Source: an uncultured Erysipelotrichaceae bacterium (lineage in GTDB: Bacteria > Bacillota_I > Bacilli_A > RF39 > UBA660). Taken from it: a stretch of DNA of 52,003 bases. The stretch lies in assembly GCA_902798815.1 (NCBI GenBank), contig CADBYH010000010.1, positions 1 through 52,003 of the forward strand. The letters are read 5' to 3'. Below, in pieces: positions 7,766-16,896 of this stretch. Both the position numbers and the translations under genes were made by a program. The notes under the pieces were generated by a model. It was given only the letters and a program-made list of their open reading frames with translations, was not told where the DNA came from and ran no database searches. How positions within the stretch are numbered: the first letter of the stretch is position 1; every line of letters starts with the position of its first letter.

Positions 7766-8639
7766 AGTTAATATGATAATTACTCATAGATGTAATTTAA
7801 GATGCAAACATTGTTATATGAATGCTGATATTTGTAATAAAGAGGATTCTTTAAAAATATTTGATTTATTTAAAAATACTATTAATAAATTAAAAGAAAT
7901 TGGTATTAATGAAATAATGATTACTGGAGGAGAATGTAGTATTTTTCCTTATATAATTGAAATGCTTGAGTATTGTAAAAATAATGATATAAGTGTAATT
8001 ATGTTTACTAATGGTATTGATTTTAATAGGGATATTACTAAGTATGTAGATAAGTATTATTTAAGTATTGATGGATTAAAAAATAATCATAATAAAATGA
8101 GAGGTAATAATAAAGCATTTGATAGAACAATTAATACTATTAAATATTTAATTAAAGAGAAGAAGGATATAACTATTCAAGTAACAGTAACAAATGATAA
8201 TATTGATGAAATTGTAGAATTATCAGAATTATTACATGAGATTAATATTAATAAGATAAACTTATGTTGTTTGCTTGATGATGGAAGAAGTATTGATAAT
8301 AAATTGGATTCTAATATTAATTTATCTAAAGTAAAAGAAATAGTAAAAAAGATATATAGAAATACAGGATATAATTTAAGTGTTCATACTAATATATTTA
8401 ATAAGTTAGATACCAAAAATTATGTAAATACTAAATCAATATCATTACCATTGTGGATTGATTTAGTTGATAATAATTATTATCTTGTTAAAGATAATAG
8501 TTATTTAAGTAATGATATAAATAAATTGTCAAAAGAGAATATTGATGATTTAAATACTAAAGCATGTAATTATATTATTGATAGAGTTAAATTTATTAAT
8601 AATGATTATTATGTTTTAGAAAATGAAATGGGGGATTAA
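7758..8639 (+). CDS. radical SAM enzyme (third of the cluster)
   Basis: The 293-residue protein follows GAGGTGATG. CxxxCxxC comes almost at the N-terminus (C12, C16, C19 in CNLRCKHC), then IMITGGECSIFP and IDGLKNNHNKMRGN, a typical SAM-barrel series. The C-terminal part is short, with only one late cysteine (KACNY), so a full SPASM domain is missing. It is therefore a minimal radical SAM enzyme without a fused recognition domain. It might use the free PqqD-like protein or act with the FeS-less neighbour. The reaction is unknown. The stop lies one base before the GTPase start, binding the GTPase tightly to the RiPP operon. Confidence 0.88.
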   Translation: MNRVNMIITHRCNLRCKHCYMNADICNKEDSLKIFDLFKNTINKLKEIGINEIMITGGECSIFPYIIEMLEYCKNNDISVIMFTNGIDFNRDITKYVDKYYLSIDGLKNNHNKMRGNNKAFDRTINTIKYLIKEKKDITIQVTVTNDNIDEIVELSELLHEININKINLCCLLDDGRSIDNKLDSNINLSKVKEIVKKIYRNTGYNLSVHTNIFNKLDTKNYVNTKSISLPLWIDLVDNNYYLVKDNSYLSNDINKLSKENIDDLNTKACNYIIDRVKFINNDYYVLENEMGD

Positions 8640-8640
8640 T

Positions 8641-10593
8641 ATGAATGATAATATAATGACTTTGGGAATTTTTGCTCATGCTAATGCTGGTAAAACAACA
8701 ATTACTGAGCAATTATTGGTTCATACTAAAGTTAAAGAACAGTCTGGTAGAGTTGATTTTGGTAATACAACTACTGATAATATGAATATTGAAAAGAGTA
8801 GAGGTATTTCAGTAAAAGCATCTTTAGTAACTATTCCATTATCGAATAAGACTATTCAACTTATAGATACTCCTGGTCATGTTGATTTTTCTGCTGAAGT
8901 TGAAAGAGCAATAAATGTTTTGGATGGAGCAGTTTTGGTCGTATCTGGAGTTGAGGGAATTGAACCTCAAACACAAGTTATTTGGAATATGTTAAAAGAA
9001 AAGAAAGTCCCTACAATTATTTTTATTAATAAGATGGATAGAATGGGTGCAGATTATGATAAGGTTTTTCATGAAATTCAATCTAAATTAGATAGTAGAG
9101 TAGTTCCAAAAATTGTTGTAAAAAAAGATTTGCATAATACAGGAGAGTTAATATATTTAAAACCTTCTATAGAAGATTTATCTGAATATGTTGCTGATAT
9201 TGATGATGATGTTATGGAAAAATATATTAATAATGAAAAAATAAGTGATGATTATCTAGAAAAAAAGATAAAGGCATTAGCTTTAAAAGGTGAATTGTTT
9301 TGTGTATATGGAGGTAGCGCGTTATTAAATGAAGGTATGAAATATTTAATAGAGGCAATTGATACTTATTTGCCTACGTATAAAAAACCTAATAAAGATA
9401 ATTTTTCTGGTTATGTATATACAGTAAAAAGAGATAATGAAGTAAGAGAATTATATATAAAAACTATTTCTGGTAAACTTGATAATCGTGATGAAATACA
9501 GACTAAATATGGTAAAATTGAAAGAATTAGAACACTAAATATTATTGATGGTTTTACTAAGAAAAAGACTGATACATTAAGTGCTGGAGAGATAGGTATT
9601 GTTACTGGACTTAGTGCAAAATGTGGAGAATTTGTTGGAGAAGAAGGAAAAGATTTTAAAAAGATTTCTTTTATTAATCCTCTTTTCCAGACGACTATAG
9701 AGGCTATTGATAAATCAAAGAATCTAGATTTATTTAATGCGTTGGAAATATTAAATGATGAAAATCCGGATTTAAAAGCAATGTTTAATAAGCAAACAGG
9801 ACAAATTGTTATTAAGTTAATGGGTAAATTACAAGCAGAAGTAATTGAAAATATTTTAAGTGAAAGATTTGGAATTGAAACAAAATTTTCTAATCCTATT
9901 ATTGTACATAAAGAAACTCCAATTTCAGATGGATATGGGGAAGCTAATTATACTAGAGTTTCTGGTGTTGGATTTGAAGTAAAACCGTTATCAAAAGGGT
10001 CAGGAATTAAATATCAATCAAAATATTCTACTGACTATTTATTCCCTAAATATCAAAAACAAGTTGAGAGATTAGTAAAAAGTTATGCTCAACAAGGTCT
10101 TTATGGTTGGGAAGTTACAGATGCTGATATATCTTTAGTAGATGGTAAATGTGATAATGTTGGTTCTGATCCAGCTGATTTTAATATTGCAGTTCCAATT
10201 GCTCTTATGAGAGCGTTTAAAGATGCTGGTATGAAAATATTAGAACCGAATGTTTATTATACAATTAATTGTAGTAAAGATAATTATAAAAGTATTCTTA
10301 GTTTAGTATCTAATTATGGAGTAATATATGATTCTATTGAGTATGATACATCGAATGTTAGATTTTCAGGTATTGCTCCATTAAGAGAAATAATAGATTT
10401 ACCAACTTCAATAATGAAGTTAAGTGGGGGAACTGCAACTATGATTCAAAAACCATTTGGTTATACAGATTATCTCAAAGAAGAAATAATACAAAGAGAT
10501 TATGTTGGACTTGATCCAAGAAATGAAAGAGAATTTGTTATGAATATTGGTGGAAGTTATGATAATCTTGATGTTAAAAGAAAAAGGAGGTAA
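8641..10593 (+). CDS. Tet(M)-like ribosomal protection GTPase (EF-G family)
   Basis: The start is ATG 8641 behind GGGGG; 650 residues. GTPase motifs: G1 AHANAGKTT (12-20), switch RGIS, G3 DTPGH (77-81), G4 NKMD (131-134), G5-like GGSALL. The domain series and the C-terminal YGWEVTD, ADFNIAVPIAL, LLEP-like ILEPNVYY are those of the Tet(M)/Tet(W)/OtrA ribosomal protection family (about 640 residues) rather than EF-G (about 690). Known members bind the ribosome and dislodge tetracycline. It sits inside a RiPP operon, one base after a radical SAM gene. I infer self-immunity against a ribosome-acting peptide product; plain tetracycline resistance is the alternative. The G1 has Asn where Tet(M) has Asp (AHVDAGKTT). 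Confidence 0.88.
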   Translation: MNDNIMTLGIFAHANAGKTTITEQLLVHTKVKEQSGRVDFGNTTTDNMNIEKSRGISVKASLVTIPLSNKTIQLIDTPGHVDFSAEVERAINVLDGAVLVVSGVEGIEPQTQVIWNMLKEKKVPTIIFINKMDRMGADYDKVFHEIQSKLDSRVVPKIVVKKDLHNTGELIYLKPSIEDLSEYVADIDDDVMEKYINNEKISDDYLEKKIKALALKGELFCVYGGSALLNEGMKYLIEAIDTYLPTYKKPNKDNFSGYVYTVKRDNEVRELYIKTISGKLDNRDEIQTKYGKIERIRTLNIIDGFTKKKTDTLSAGEIGIVTGLSAKCGEFVGEEGKDFKKISFINPLFQTTIEAIDKSKNLDLFNALEILNDENPDLKAMFNKQTGQIVIKLMGKLQAEVIENILSERFGIETKFSNPIIVHKETPISDGYGEANYTRVSGVGFEVKPLSKGSGIKYQSKYSTDYLFPKYQKQVERLVKSYAQQGLYGWEVTDADISLVDGKCDNVGSDPADFNIAVPIALMRAFKDAGMKILEPNVYYTINCSKDNYKSILSLVSNYGVIYDSIEYDTSNVRFSGIAPLREIIDLPTSIMKLSGGTATMIQKPFGYTDYLKEEIIQRDYVGLDPRNEREFVMNIGGSYDNLDVKRKRR

Positions 10594-10598
10594 TTGTT

Positions 10599-11732
10599 AT
10601 GAGAGATCCAAGAATAGAGAAGTTAGGAGATCTTATTGTAAATCATTCATGTGATATTAAGCCTGGTGAGAAGGTATTAATAGAATCTAGTAGAAGTTGT
10701 GCTCCTTTAATAACTTATATAGTTAATAAGTGTTATGAAAAAAATGCATTACCTTTTGTTTTATTAAAAGAAAGTGATATTCAAAGAGAATTGCTTAGAA
10801 ATATGAGCGAAGAACAGATGAATATTCAAAGTGAATTTGAATCAACTATTATGTCAAATATGAATGTATATATTGAAATAAAAGATGATGATAATTTATT
10901 TGAATTAAGTGATATACCTCCAGAAAAATGGAAAATGTATCATAGTTTATATTATAAACCTGTTCATTGGGATATAAGATTACCAAAAACAAAGTGGGTT
11001 ACTGTTAGATATCCATCAAAAGTATTTGCTCAAAAATTTGGTATGAGTACAGAGGCATTTGAAGATTTTTATTTTAATACAGTACTTGCGGATTATGAAA
11101 GAATGGGAGAAATAATGCAACCATTAAAAGAAAGAATGGATAAAGCAGATAATGTAAAAATAATTACACCAACAACAGATTTACAATTTAAGATAGGGAA
11201 ATATAAGTCATTTATATGCAATGGTAAAATTAATTTACCAGATGGAGAAGTATTTATTGCTCCTGAAGTTGATAGTGTTAATGGAACAATTGTATATAAT
11301 AGTGATGTTTTATATCAAGATATTACTTTTTCAAATATACAGTTGGATTTCAAAAATGGTAAAGTAGTTAATGCATATTCAGGTTCTACAACAAGGGATT
11401 TAAATAGAATTTTGGATACAGATCCAGGAGCAAGGTATGTTGGAGAATTTGCATTTGGTACAAATCCTAATATTACAAGAATAGTTAAAAACATTATTTA
11501 TGATGAAAAAATGTTAGGATCTATTCATCTTGCTTTAGGAGCAAGTCATCCTTCAAGTGATAATGGAAATAAATCAGGTATTCATTGGGATATGGTTCAA
11601 ATTCATAAGAGTGAATATGGTGGAGGAGAAGTGTTATTTGATGATGAACTGATTATGAAAGATGGTATATTTGTGCCAGATGATTTGAGTGATTTAAATA
11701 AACAGAAGATTTTAAAATTTGGTAATAGATAA
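10599..11732 (+). CDS. M29-family metallo-aminopeptidase (AmpS/PepS-like)
   Basis: 377 residues, five bases after the GTPase, with AGGAGG overlapping its end. The fold signatures of peptidase family M29 are present: an N-terminal GEKVLIES region, and C-terminal metal-ligand stretches PDGEVFIAPE, GEFAFGTNP, DEKMLGSIHLALGASHP and GIHWDMV (Glu, Glu, His and His/Asp ligands of a dinuclear site). It should remove N-terminal residues from peptides in the cytoplasm. Inside this operon it is the only peptidase, so leader trimming or release of a small modified product, as proposed for peptide-derived cofactors, is a fair inference. A housekeeping role is also possible. Confidence 0.85.
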   Translation: MRDPRIEKLGDLIVNHSCDIKPGEKVLIESSRSCAPLITYIVNKCYEKNALPFVLLKESDIQRELLRNMSEEQMNIQSEFESTIMSNMNVYIEIKDDDNLFELSDIPPEKWKMYHSLYYKPVHWDIRLPKTKWVTVRYPSKVFAQKFGMSTEAFEDFYFNTVLADYERMGEIMQPLKERMDKADNVKIITPTTDLQFKIGKYKSFICNGKINLPDGEVFIAPEVDSVNGTIVYNSDVLYQDITFSNIQLDFKNGKVVNAYSGSTTRDLNRILDTDPGARYVGEFAFGTNPNITRIVKNIIYDEKMLGSIHLALGASHPSSDNGNKSGIHWDMVQIHKSEYGGGEVLFDDELIMKDGIFVPDDLSDLNKQKILKFGNR

Positions 11733-11758
11733 GAAAACATATATTGTTTTCTTTTTTT
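11731..11758 (+). terminator. intrinsic terminator closing the RiPP operon
   Basis: Stem AAGAAAACA/TGTTTTCTT (11731-11739 with 11745-11753), 5-base loop, then five more T residues. It ends the operon that begins at the 3565 promoter. Confidence 0.8.
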
Positions 11759-11776
11759 GTTTAAAATGAATTCTAA

Positions 11777-11788
11777 ATATGTTAAAAT
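11777..11788 (+). promoter_or_regulatory. extended -10-like promoter for the 1696-residue protein gene
   Basis: ATGTTAAAAT matches an extended -10 (TG, T, TAAAAT) about 18-20 bases before the ATG at 11806. There is no clear -35. Confidence 0.4.
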
Positions 11789-11805
11789 CATAATAGGGTG
11801 ATAGT

Positions 11806-14800
11806 ATGGAGAAAATAACAATTGAAGAATTTAGAAGAATAAAAGCAGAAATGAAGGCAATAATAGATGAATGTTTTTCTGATGAGGATATGTCTGAAGA
11901 GTTACAACAAGAATATTTATCTAAGTACGTAGTTTTAGAACAGGAACTTTTGTCATATGATTTAAGTGATATTCCATTCGAAGAATGGGAAGGTATTATG
12001 TTATTTTCTGAAGACGAATTAGATTTTTCTAAGACACATGCTAATTTAGATTTTGAAGTAATTGATGAAATTATATGCCCACGATTAAATATAGAAGGTT
12101 GTAATATAAGAAACTTTAAAGCACTTGATTATACGGAAGAGACTTTTTCTCCTGAATATAGAGATAAGCATCCTGAATTTTTTCCAAGTAAAGATATTCC
12201 TGAGGATGTTAGAGAATTATTTTATAGTAATAAACTAACATTAGGTCATATTTATCAATACCCTGAGTTAAGAAATATTGTTATTCCAGAGAATTTTTCT
12301 TCAGAATATAGATCAAATTCATATTTTATAATTTCTAAAATTGGACTTGAAAATACATTTAAATTATTGGATGAATATCCAGAATTTATGGTATTTATTA
12401 CAGGTTTTAATGAGAATGATAATGCAAATATGGTAACATCTAGAGATATTCCTGATCCTAATATGGATTCATATGAGGATTGCAAAAGATATGTATTTAA
12501 TCAATTTGCTTTAAGTTTAAGTACTTCTTATGTCCATAAAGATATAGATTTATCAATTATTCCAGATGAATTTAGGGAACAACATCCGGATATGTTTGTT
12601 GATGATTTAGATATTGAAGAAGGTGCTAAAAAGTTGTTTTATGAAGGTAAACTTCATATACGTGCTTTAAGATATTATAAAGATAAATTTAAAGATAAGA
12701 ATATTAAAATGGGAACACGTCATTCATATGAGATTGAGAAAATTGAAAAGATTTTTGGAAATGTATGGACGTATTTTGAAAAGATTCCTGAAGAATTTGA
12801 TATAGATGTAGTTAAATTTATAAGAAATATATATAGTGATGAAGATGTTGAAAAATTATCACATTTAAGTACTGAACAATTTATATCTTTAGTAATAAAT
12901 AATTCTATAAATGGATATGGTAGTGTAGAACCTGATTTAAATAGAATTGCTTTATATACTAAATATGTTCCTATTGAGCAAGTTGTTAAAAAACAAAAAA
13001 TTAGAAATTTTATTGTTCGTTTTGGTATTGATAAATTAATAGAATTTAATAATAGTCATGATGGAATATTGGATTCTCCTAATGATAATTATTGGAGTTA
13101 TAATCTAGAATATACATTGTTAGGTTTTATTGCAGAACAAATTTCTTTATTACCAGATGATTTTGAATCGGATGATCTTGTTGTTGTTCTTGAAGAGATA
13201 ATAAGAAAAATACGATTATTAGATAATCATGATTATCAATATGCATTGGGTCTGCAAAAATCAAAATTAAGGACTTTATTACCTAAGTTTTATATAGATA
13301 TAGAAGAATTTGATAGAATAACTTCTTCATGGGATGAAGAGAAAAAGAAATTAGTACTTGAAAAGTTAGAATATGGAATAGATGGTAATTTGTCTGATTT
13401 GGTTGAGATAATTAGTAATTATCCAGAACTTGTTCCTTTAGTAAAAAAGGTTGAAGTTAATAAATCAAATTGGCGTCGGAATATAAAAGACTTAGATTCT
13501 CATTTAGGATCTGAACTTTTTTTGGATTTGTGTATTAAGTATGGAATTGTTGTTTCTGATTTTATCTCTAGGGTTGATTCGCTTGAACTTGAAAAAACAA
13601 TAGAAGAATTAAAATCTGGAGTTGATATAGAGGAAACAATCAATAGTTTATTATATAGGAGACTTAATAATGGTAATAATGAGAGATTAATTGATATCAG
13701 AATGTTACCTGAAAGTTTTAAAGCAGCTCATCCTGAATTATATTTAGGTGAAGATGCTCCAAAAGAATTAGAAGATGTATTCTATGGAGTGAGTCGTTTT
13801 GGAGATGCTTACAAACTTATTACGCCAAAAGATTTAGTTGAACATCCTGAATGGATTCCATATTTGTTAGAAGTTGATTTATCAAAATGTTTAGATTTGC
13901 CTGGTGTTGATACTTATAATTCTGAAATAAAAGCAAATCAACTAGTTTTAGTTGAAAATATGGCAGAATATCTTCGCTATTTTGGAGGTTTATCAAATGA
14001 AGAAATACTAAAGTTTATTGTTGATTATGGTCAAGTTATTCCTCATAGGATAGATCGTTGTTGTGATACTAATGCTAAAGGTAAAGAAAGTATTAATAAG
14101 ATTAAAAATGCTATATATTTGAAAATAAAAGATAGATCAATCCCATATAATGATTCTATGGTTCCACAAGAGTTCATTGATGAACATCCTGATGTGTTCC
14201 TATCTAAGGATGCACCTGAAGAGTTAAAGAATGTTTTTTATCAAAGAAAAATTGCTCCTAGTATGATTCAAAATCATCCAGAATGGATTCCATTTTTAGA
14301 AGACAAATTTATGTATTCATGTTCTGATCATTATGGAACAAGTAATTTTGTTAAACAATGTATAGAAAGTGGATTAAAGAGTAAAGATATACTTGAATTG
14401 TTCGTTAAATATGGTGATTATCTAGCAAAATGTAATATATATCTAAGTAATTATTATTGTACTTATGAAGAAGGTGATTTAGAAAGACTTGATGAATTGC
14501 TAAAACGTCAAATATATGAGAGTATAGTTGCTTCTAGAGTTTCATATTCAGAAGATGCAATGAGTTTCTTAGGAGAAGATCATAGTGAATTATTCTTAGA
14601 TGTGGATGCACCTGAGGAGTTAAAGAAATATTTTTATAATTATGGTAATAACAATCCTCTTACATTTCAGTTATTAAAAGAACATAGAGAATGGTTACCA
14701 TTCTTAAAAGGAAAAAATGTATTATTAAGTTTAGAGAAGAAAAATATTGGTATTGCTGGTCTTGAACAATTATTTAGTAAATATGGTGATGAAGAAGCAA

Positions 14801-16896
14801 TAAGAATTGGTATGAAAAATCCAACTTCTGTAATGCAAATGCTAAGTGAAAATAAGTTTGATATATTATCAACTTGGTATGATAAATTGCACTTTGTACC
14901 ACACCATGTAGTTATGAGAAACTTCCCTGTTGATCAAATTGATAAGTTTGCAGCTTCTGGTAAAAAATGGTCTCAATTATCTAGAATTGAAGAACATAAT
15001 AGAAATGATGAAGGAAGAGAAGCATTGTTAAAAGCTGCAATGTGTTTTGGAGTTTTCGATAATGATATGGAAGGATATAATAAGATGCTTCAATTATTTT
15101 CTGGAATTCCTAAAAAACTAACTCCTGAACAATATGAACATATTTTAAAACAATATGATTTTGATTCATACAGTTTTGAAGAATTGGGTGAATTATCTAT
15201 GTTTGATTTTAATTCATATGATTATGATGGTAGATCTTCACATTCTACTGATTTTGGTTTTAAACTTGCTACAGGTGCTTCTAGAGAAGAGTTCAAAAAG
15301 ATTGTTGATCTTATGCGTAGATGTTATAAAAAGACAGAAGAAGGATATTATACTTTGACAATAGATCCTCAAATAGAAAAAGAAGCAGCTGCTTTATTAA
15401 GAAAAGTATTTGAAAAATCTGAATTAGATATTGTTCTTACTCCAGATAAAGCTCATAAGTTATTTGGTGGATTTGAGATGAAATATGATCCAAGTTTTAG
15501 AGATTTTATAATGGATAATATGGCTCTTATTTTATCATCTGATGAATATATATCATATATAAGTGCAATGCAAAAAAGATGGACAGAAATAAAGGCTTTT
15601 AATAGTAATAGGAATTTAACTCTTGATTTGGCGCTTAGTTATATTAAAACAAATAGATTTATTAATGTAAGTCCTGGTAATGAAAGACTTGCTGTTGTTT
15701 CTTCCATTGCAGGATATGATCAAGATAGTTTTGATAAATTACAAAAAATATATAATTATGGTAAATCAAGAACATATAGTAGTATTCCTAGAGTAACAGC
15801 TAAAGATGAAGAATTCTCTTATGAAATATTAAGATTAGATGATCCTTTATGTATTGCTATTGGTACACTTTCTGATTGTTGCCAAGAGCTTGGTAATGCT
15901 GCTGAATCTAGTATGGAACATAGCACAGTAGATAAAAATGGTCGAGTATTTGTTATTAAGGATATGGAAGGAAATATTGTTGCTCAAAGTTGGGTATGGA
16001 GAAATAAAAATGTAGTTTGTTTTGATAATATTGAAATTCCTGATAAAGCATTTAATCGAGCTGCAAAGGCAGGTATGAGTAGAGAGGAATTTGCTGATAG
16101 AATATTTGCACTTTATAAAAAAGCAGCAGAAGAAATAATTAAAAAGGATGAAGAAGTATATAAAAAGTTACTAGAAGAAGAAAAAATAACACAGGAAGAA
16201 TATGATACATTGAGAGTTAGAAAAGTAACTGTTGGACAAGGATATAATGATATTAAAAATTCACTTGATAGAAATGCAAAGATAGATCAGTCAGAAGTAT
16301 CTCATCCAATAGATTATGTTTCTCCTGTTACAGGAAGTAATAGATTATATACAGATGATTCTAGTACTCAATATGTTATTGCAGGAGAAGAAAATGTTCC
16401 TCAAACATCACATGATACTTTAGCTGTTTATGCAGATGAGTATGAGGTTAAAACTGATGATACTATGACTGCTGATGATTTAATATCTTTAAAAAAATTA
16501 GAGATTCAAACATATGATGATTATTATTATGGATCTATACCTGTAGATGTTAAAAATAATATTGTTTCATCTCTTGCATATACTTATGATTTAGATAGAG
16601 AAAGTACAAGAGTAGTAATGAATGCTAATTTTGCAATTATATATGATGAAAAAGAAGATAAAATAATTATAGGAGAACTTTTATATAATATAAATATTAA
16701 TGATGCAGTAGATCAAGAAAGAAATAAAAGCGTTGTTTTAATTCAAATTAGAAATGCTATTATGCAGATTAATAAAGATGGTAAGGAAATTGATATTAGT
16801 AGGTTAGATGCTGAACAAAGAAATATGTATGAGGCTGCTATGAATTTAGATTATGAATTAGATGAAGAAAGGGGACTTTCACATGGAGCAAAATAA
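11806..16896 (+). CDS. very large repeat protein of unknown function (1696 residues)
   Basis: I do not recognise a characterised family. A degenerate repeat occurs at about residues 115, 250, 634, 785 and 924: P-x-E-F-x-x-x-HP-(E/D)-x-F-x-(S/G)-x-D-(A/I)-PEEL-x-x-x-FY, often followed by HPEWIPFL. It looks like an alpha-helical repeat array for binding. The last about 370 residues differ: a module near residue 1355 reads LSDCCQELG, then GRVFVIKDMEGNIVAQSWVW and VVCFDNIE, perhaps an acyltransferase-like fold. The protein is acidic, has no signal peptide and no membrane segment. It occupies almost a third of the element and overlaps the next gene by 14 bases, so the two are probably made together. 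Confidence 0.8.
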   Translation: MEKITIEEFRRIKAEMKAIIDECFSDEDMSEELQQEYLSKYVVLEQELLSYDLSDIPFEEWEGIMLFSEDELDFSKTHANLDFEVIDEIICPRLNIEGCNIRNFKALDYTEETFSPEYRDKHPEFFPSKDIPEDVRELFYSNKLTLGHIYQYPELRNIVIPENFSSEYRSNSYFIISKIGLENTFKLLDEYPEFMVFITGFNENDNANMVTSRDIPDPNMDSYEDCKRYVFNQFALSLSTSYVHKDIDLSIIPDEFREQHPDMFVDDLDIEEGAKKLFYEGKLHIRALRYYKDKFKDKNIKMGTRHSYEIEKIEKIFGNVWTYFEKIPEEFDIDVVKFIRNIYSDEDVEKLSHLSTEQFISLVINNSINGYGSVEPDLNRIALYTKYVPIEQVVKKQKIRNFIVRFGIDKLIEFNNSHDGILDSPNDNYWSYNLEYTLLGFIAEQISLLPDDFESDDLVVVLEEIIRKIRLLDNHDYQYALGLQKSKLRTLLPKFYIDIEEFDRITSSWDEEKKKLVLEKLEYGIDGNLSDLVEIISNYPELVPLVKKVEVNKSNWRRNIKDLDSHLGSELFLDLCIKYGIVVSDFISRVDSLELEKTIEELKSGVDIEETINSLLYRRLNNGNNERLIDIRMLPESFKAAHPELYLGEDAPKELEDVFYGVSRFGDAYKLITPKDLVEHPEWIPYLLEVDLSKCLDLPGVDTYNSEIKANQLVLVENMAEYLRYFGGLSNEEILKFIVDYGQVIPHRIDRCCDTNAKGKESINKIKNAIYLKIKDRSIPYNDSMVPQEFIDEHPDVFLSKDAPEELKNVFYQRKIAPSMIQNHPEWIPFLEDKFMYSCSDHYGTSNFVKQCIESGLKSKDILELFVKYGDYLAKCNIYLSNYYCTYEEGDLERLDELLKRQIYESIVASRVSYSEDAMSFLGEDHSELFLDVDAPEELKKYFYNYGNNNPLTFQLLKEHREWLPFLKGKNVLLSLEKKNIGIAGLEQLFSKYGDEEAIRIGMKNPTSVMQMLSENKFDILSTWYDKLHFVPHHVVMRNFPVDQIDKFAASGKKWSQLSRIEEHNRNDEGREALLKAAMCFGVFDNDMEGYNKMLQLFSGIPKKLTPEQYEHILKQYDFDSYSFEELGELSMFDFNSYDYDGRSSHSTDFGFKLATGASREEFKKIVDLMRRCYKKTEEGYYTLTIDPQIEKEAAALLRKVFEKSELDIVLTPDKAHKLFGGFEMKYDPSFRDFIMDNMALILSSDEYISYISAMQKRWTEIKAFNSNRNLTLDLALSYIKTNRFINVSPGNERLAVVSSIAGYDQDSFDKLQKIYNYGKSRTYSSIPRVTAKDEEFSYEILRLDDPLCIAIGTLSDCCQELGNAAESSMEHSTVDKNGRVFVIKDMEGNIVAQSWVWRNKNVVCFDNIEIPDKAFNRAAKAGMSREEFADRIFALYKKAAEEIIKKDEEVYKKLLEEEKITQEEYDTLRVRKVTVGQGYNDIKNSLDRNAKIDQSEVSHPIDYVSPVTGSNRLYTDDSSTQYVIAGEENVPQTSHDTLAVYADEYEVKTDDTMTADDLISLKKLEIQTYDDYYYGSIPVDVKNNIVSSLAYTYDLDRESTRVVMNANFAIIYDEKEDKIIIGELLYNININDAVDQERNKSVVLIQIRNAIMQINKDGKEIDISRLDAEQRNMYEAAMNLDYELDEERGLSHGAK

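Noticed and set aside
8641..10593. Calling the GTPase elongation factor G.
   Set aside because: Length, the YGW-VTD segment and the C-terminal pattern fit ribosomal protection proteins better, and the gene lies in a RiPP operon rather than with ribosomal genes.
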